Assembly (NCBI GenBank): GCA_965263225.1
Contig: CBDHHG010000028.1
Coordinates: forward strand, 186,001 to 250,000
Length of the DNA: 64,000 nt
Reading direction: 5' to 3'
From: DT-111 sp965263225
GTDB lineage: Bacteria; Bacteroidota; Bacteroidia; Chitinophagales; Saprospiraceae
The translations under genes were made by a program, and so were the position numbers. A model generated the notes under the pieces. That model searched no databases. It saw nothing but the letters and a program-made list of their open reading frames with translations, and was not told the DNA's origin. Position 1 is the stretch's first letter. Every line of letters begins with the position of its first letter. Positions 61,764-64,000 of the stretch are shown here, in pieces.

Positions 61764-62363
61764 GATAGTAATAGGTTTATAAAATTGAGAATCGAATACA
61801 ACTCTAATTTGAGATCGGGAGACAGTTACCCTCGGAGGGGATTCGATGGCTTTTTTCATCAAATCAAAGAGGAGGAAAAATAAATCAGTTGGGTATTAGA
61901 CTATTTGACTAAGAAATTGGTATATGTTACCTGGAGACCTTGAAATATACTAGGAAATATTAACAATCCAAAATATATCCATTATTTGGATTTATAAATG
62001 CTTCCACAAGGGTTCTGTGTAAAGGTGTTTGTGATAGTCTTATTGGTTTGATTATTAGTGTTTTGTGTGTTTTTGATTGCTAGGGTGTGATGAATTTGTG
62101 CTACTTTTTGTATTGACTTGATAGATTTGTACTGCACACTGCAATATATATACAGGCGTAGGAAACCTGGATTTGGCAATTTTGAATGAAGTTGTTTCAG
62201 AATGTCTGCTGAGCTCTATCGCGGTTAGTGAGATATTTTTAGACGACTTCAATGTCTCAAACTTAGGTGTGAATGGTCTAAAAGAGTTGTCAAGGAATTG
62301 GCTCAAGTGAATACAAAAATGAACACCTAAAACCCATTATCCAAACTCCTAATTGCACAAAAC
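61764..62363. other. 600-bp AT-rich gene-free region
   Basis: The stretch between the NlpC/P60-like gene and the NarL-type kinase is AT-rich. The few open frames have random-looking translations. No clear palindrome, promoter consensus or RNA gene was found. Confidence 0.5.
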
Positions 62364-63128
62364 ATGAAGTCCTCTAGTCTTTTTACCCCTATTCTTGAGG
62401 AGAGTCTTCTTACTTTCGATTTATTGCATTTCCAAATTCAAAATTTACTTTTTGTTCTCCTGGTTTTTGCCTTGATCTTCTTGCTTTATCAGCAGCGAGT
62501 ATTGCGCCATAAACATCAATTGGAGTTAGATGAGTTGCGTACTCGTATCTCTTCGGATTTGCATGATGATGTAGGGACGCTTTTGTCTGGCTTAGCGATG
62601 CAGGCTGAGTTGTTAGAACTCAATCCAGGCGAGTTCGATGCCACGAAATTGTCTAGAATAGCTGAAATGAGTCGCACAGCAATGTCGCGTATGCGAGATC
62701 TAGTTTGGACCATTGATAACCGCAAAGGGCAATGGAAACATTTGATAGATCGCCTATATGAACATGCTGATGATGTCCTTGGGCCAATCGGCGTCGATTT
62801 TGAAATACAGTTGAAGGGGGTTGAACAAGATCAATCGCTTTCCCCCGTTCTTCGTCGAAATTTATACTGTATTGGGAAAGAAGCCATTACCAATGTGGCT
62901 AAACATTCGGATGCCGGACATGTCAAGATATTAATTCAACAGGAAAGTGGAAATTATGACATGTACATTCAGGATAATGGACATGGGCCTTGGCAGGAAG
63001 ATAAACCCTCGGCGGGCTTGGGCTTGTCCAATATCCGGTGGCGGGCCAAACAGTTAGGTGCAAACCTGAGCTTCCAGAACGGGCAGGGCTTTGGCATCCT
63101 ACTACAGCGCATTCAAATGAGCAATTAG
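62364..63128 (+). CDS. NarL/DegS-type sensor histidine kinase without sensory domain
   Basis: This 254-residue protein has one N-terminal transmembrane helix (about 25-44, LLFVLLVFALIFLLYQQ) and then a HisKA_3 dimerisation domain with H67 in SDLHDDVGTLLSGLAMQ. An HATPase domain follows, with the N box KEAITNVAKHSDA, G1 DNGHGP and G2 GLGLSNIRWRA. Kinases of this subfamily phosphorylate NarL/LuxR-type response regulators. No regulator is next to it in the window, and no periplasmic sensor is present. It could be an accessory kinase or receive its signal through a partner protein. Confidence 0.88.
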   Translation: MKSSSLFTPILEESLLTFDLLHFQIQNLLFVLLVFALIFLLYQQRVLRHKHQLELDELRTRISSDLHDDVGTLLSGLAMQAELLELNPGEFDATKLSRIAEMSRTAMSRMRDLVWTIDNRKGQWKHLIDRLYEHADDVLGPIGVDFEIQLKGVEQDQSLSPVLRRNLYCIGKEAITNVAKHSDAGHVKILIQQESGNYDMYIQDNGHGPWQEDKPSAGLGLSNIRWRAKQLGANLSFQNGQGFGILLQRIQMSN

Positions 63129-63168
63129 TGCCTGATAGCCTATGAACTAGCCTAGTAGGACAAGTTGC

Positions 63169-63426
63169 CTATTTATCTTTTAACTCCTCTATCTTATCCG
63201 CTATTTTCAGGGCCCATACCATTTGTTTAGCCGTTGGAAATGCATTGTATAAAGCCTTCTTTCGAGCGGCCATCAAACAGCCACGTTCATCATAGGAAAC
63301 CTTTCTTTTGTTCCCATCGGCTAACGAGAAATCTATCATTTCTTGCCAATCTTCAGGTGTAAAGGCTTCGAAATCTGATTTGAGAAGATCTAGATCGGTA
63401 GGATCGGAGAGGTCATAGTTACGCAT
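63169..63426 (-). CDS. Small protein of unknown function
   Basis: This 85-residue product is acidic in its first half (NYDLSDPTDLDLLKSDFEAF). Its second half is helical, with RGCLMAARKKALYNAFPTAKQM and a C-terminal KIADKIEELKDK. No signal peptide or membrane segment is present, so it is cytosolic. A matching -7 box (TACCTTTG on the minus strand) lies about 110 bp upstream. The family is not recognised. Confidence 0.6.
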   Translation of the reverse strand: MRNYDLSDPTDLDLLKSDFEAFTPEDWQEMIDFSLADGNKRKVSYDERGCLMAARKKALYNAFPTAKQMVWALKIADKIEELKDK

Positions 63427-63533
63427 TACTAGTCCGAGTTTTTTCTAAGTCCTCCAACCCCATTTCTTAAGCTACCTCAACGATCCTTCCACCTATAAAG
63501 GGCAGGAGTGATGTTTTCATACTAATTCTAATA

Positions 63534-63588
63534 CAAAGGTACGGATTAAGAGAGTAATTAGAGTAATAATCTTTTTACTCTCTTAATC
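63534..63588 (-). promoter_or_regulatory. TACCTTTG -7 box beneath a 14-bp inverted repeat
   Basis: On the minus strand TACCTTTG (63541-63534) is a perfect TAnnTTTG box for the small gene at 63169-63426. Directly upstream GATTAAGAGAGTAA (63544-63557) and TTACTCTCTTAATC (63575-63588) are exact reverse complements. The repeat covers the region where a -33 element and a repressor would sit. It also lies 13 bp after the stop of the preceding minus-strand gene, so it could instead be its terminator. Confidence 0.5.
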
Positions 63589-63600
63589 TGATGCTTGACA

Positions 63601-64000
63601 TTAATTGTGATAGGCCGCGTTATGAGCTAAAGCGGAACCACAGACAGAGCAGTTACCCGCTGCACCAGCTCCTGGATGCCCTTTAGGACAAGTATAATGG
63701 TATTCACCTGCCGCGTTCTTAGCGGGTGTTGCTGCGGTGGTGGTGGTCGGTGGAACTCGGGCAGCTGGAGTTCCTGCATTGTCTTGTAACATTGGCGCAA
63801 AAGTCTGACCATTGCTGGCTGCAGGCGTGATACTAGGTGTAGTGGTAGTAGGAGTCACTGCTCCTGGCGTGTTGTGATAGGCTTGATTATGAGCCAAGGC
63901 CGATCCACAAACGGAACAATTACCCCCTGATGCAGCGCCGGGGTGTCCGTTAGGGCACGTATAATGGTACTCCCCGGCGGCATTCTGTGCTGGTGAAGCT
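63601..64000 (-). CDS. Protein with repeated Cys/His metal-binding-like modules (C-terminal part, cut by right edge)
   Basis: The minus-strand frame is open from base 63999 to a stop at 63601, so the N-terminus lies outside the window. Two near-identical modules are visible. Each reads AAGEYHYTCPxGHPG, then GNCSVCGSALAHN and xAYHN. They are separated by a Thr/Pro/Ala-rich linker of about 55 residues (PTTTTPSITPAAS, VPPTTTTAATPAK). The C..CxxC..H pattern recalls heavy-metal-binding or zinc-ribbon modules of the YHYTCPMHP type, where it binds one metal ion. A role in metal binding is inferred. The protein may carry more copies upstream. Confidence 0.75.
   Translation of the reverse strand, partial: ASPAQNAAGEYHYTCPNGHPGAASGGNCSVCGSALAHNQAYHNTPGAVTPTTTTPSITPAASNGQTFAPMLQDNAGTPAARVPPTTTTAATPAKNAAGEYHYTCPKGHPGAGAAGNCSVCGSALAHNAAYHN

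Overview
The window is about 64 kb of chromosome from a member of the Bacteroidota, most plausibly a Saprospiria / Lewinella-type marine or environmental heterotroph (the lineage is inferred, the phylum is well supported). Phylum markers are two SusC/SusD pairs with an ECF sigma factor and FecR, a large exported protein with a type IX secretion C-terminal domain, a TamB/TamL pair (TamL is the lipoprotein Omp85 form), a histidine kinase with a Reg_prop beta-propeller, a permease-prefix-domain ABC permease, and -7 boxes of the TAnnTTTG type. No rRNA, tRNA, CRISPR array, intact insertion sequence or prophage was seen.

Layout. 1-8.5 kb: the cut N-terminus of an exported protein, two overlapping GNAT acetyltransferases, an FtsX-type ABC permease behind a perfect 17-bp inverted repeat, a methyltransferase, a sterol-desaturase-type hydroxylase fused to two CDGSH iron-sulfur motifs, a Crp/Fnr regulator, an exported protein of unknown function and a small membrane protein. 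8.8-11.3 kb: a TPR histidine kinase and the remnant of an outer-membrane protein gene. 11.4-25.0 kb: an ECF sigma / FecR / SusC(with STN) / SusD / SusC / SusD locus followed by two lipoprotein glycerophosphodiester phosphodiesterases. This looks like a cell-surface regulated uptake locus for phosphodiester substrates rather than a standard polysaccharide locus. 25.1-28.1 kb: a compact exosortase (XrtH-like) locus with an accessory membrane protein and a likely substrate carrying an IPTL-CTERM-like sorting signal. The substrate gene is interrupted by two +1 frameshifts in this sequence.

28.5-39.7 kb: a membrane protein, a very large beta-propeller histidine kinase, peptidase E, a double VOC-domain protein, a PaaK-type CoA ligase, a 1033-residue T9SS cargo with a metallopeptidase motif, and DUF1801 and GyrI-like proteins. 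39.7-40.7 kb is a gene-free stretch full of inverted repeats. 40.7-47.9 kb: tamB and tamL, overlapping by 4 bp. 48.1-55.3 kb: a LacI regulator divergent from a five-gene catabolic cassette (glycoside-hydrolase-like lipoprotein, tartrate/D-malate-type dehydrogenase, cyclase-family hydrolase, sugar-acid MFS transporter, Gfo/Idh/MocA oxidoreductase), with a LacI-type operator in the divergent promoter region.

55.6-64 kb: a DUF4231 two-helix membrane protein, a D-aminoacylase-type amidohydrolase lipoprotein, a Tat-exported Gfo/Idh/MocA protein, a MarR-GNAT fusion regulator with its own palindrome, an anchored NlpC/P60-like protein, a NarL-type histidine kinase, a small unknown protein, and the C-terminal part of a protein with duplicated Cys/His metal-binding-like modules that runs off the right edge. 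The parts most worth following up are the XrtH/IPTL-like locus, the duplicated SusCD-GDPD locus, the desaturase-CDGSH fusion and the palindrome-rich gap at 40 kb.
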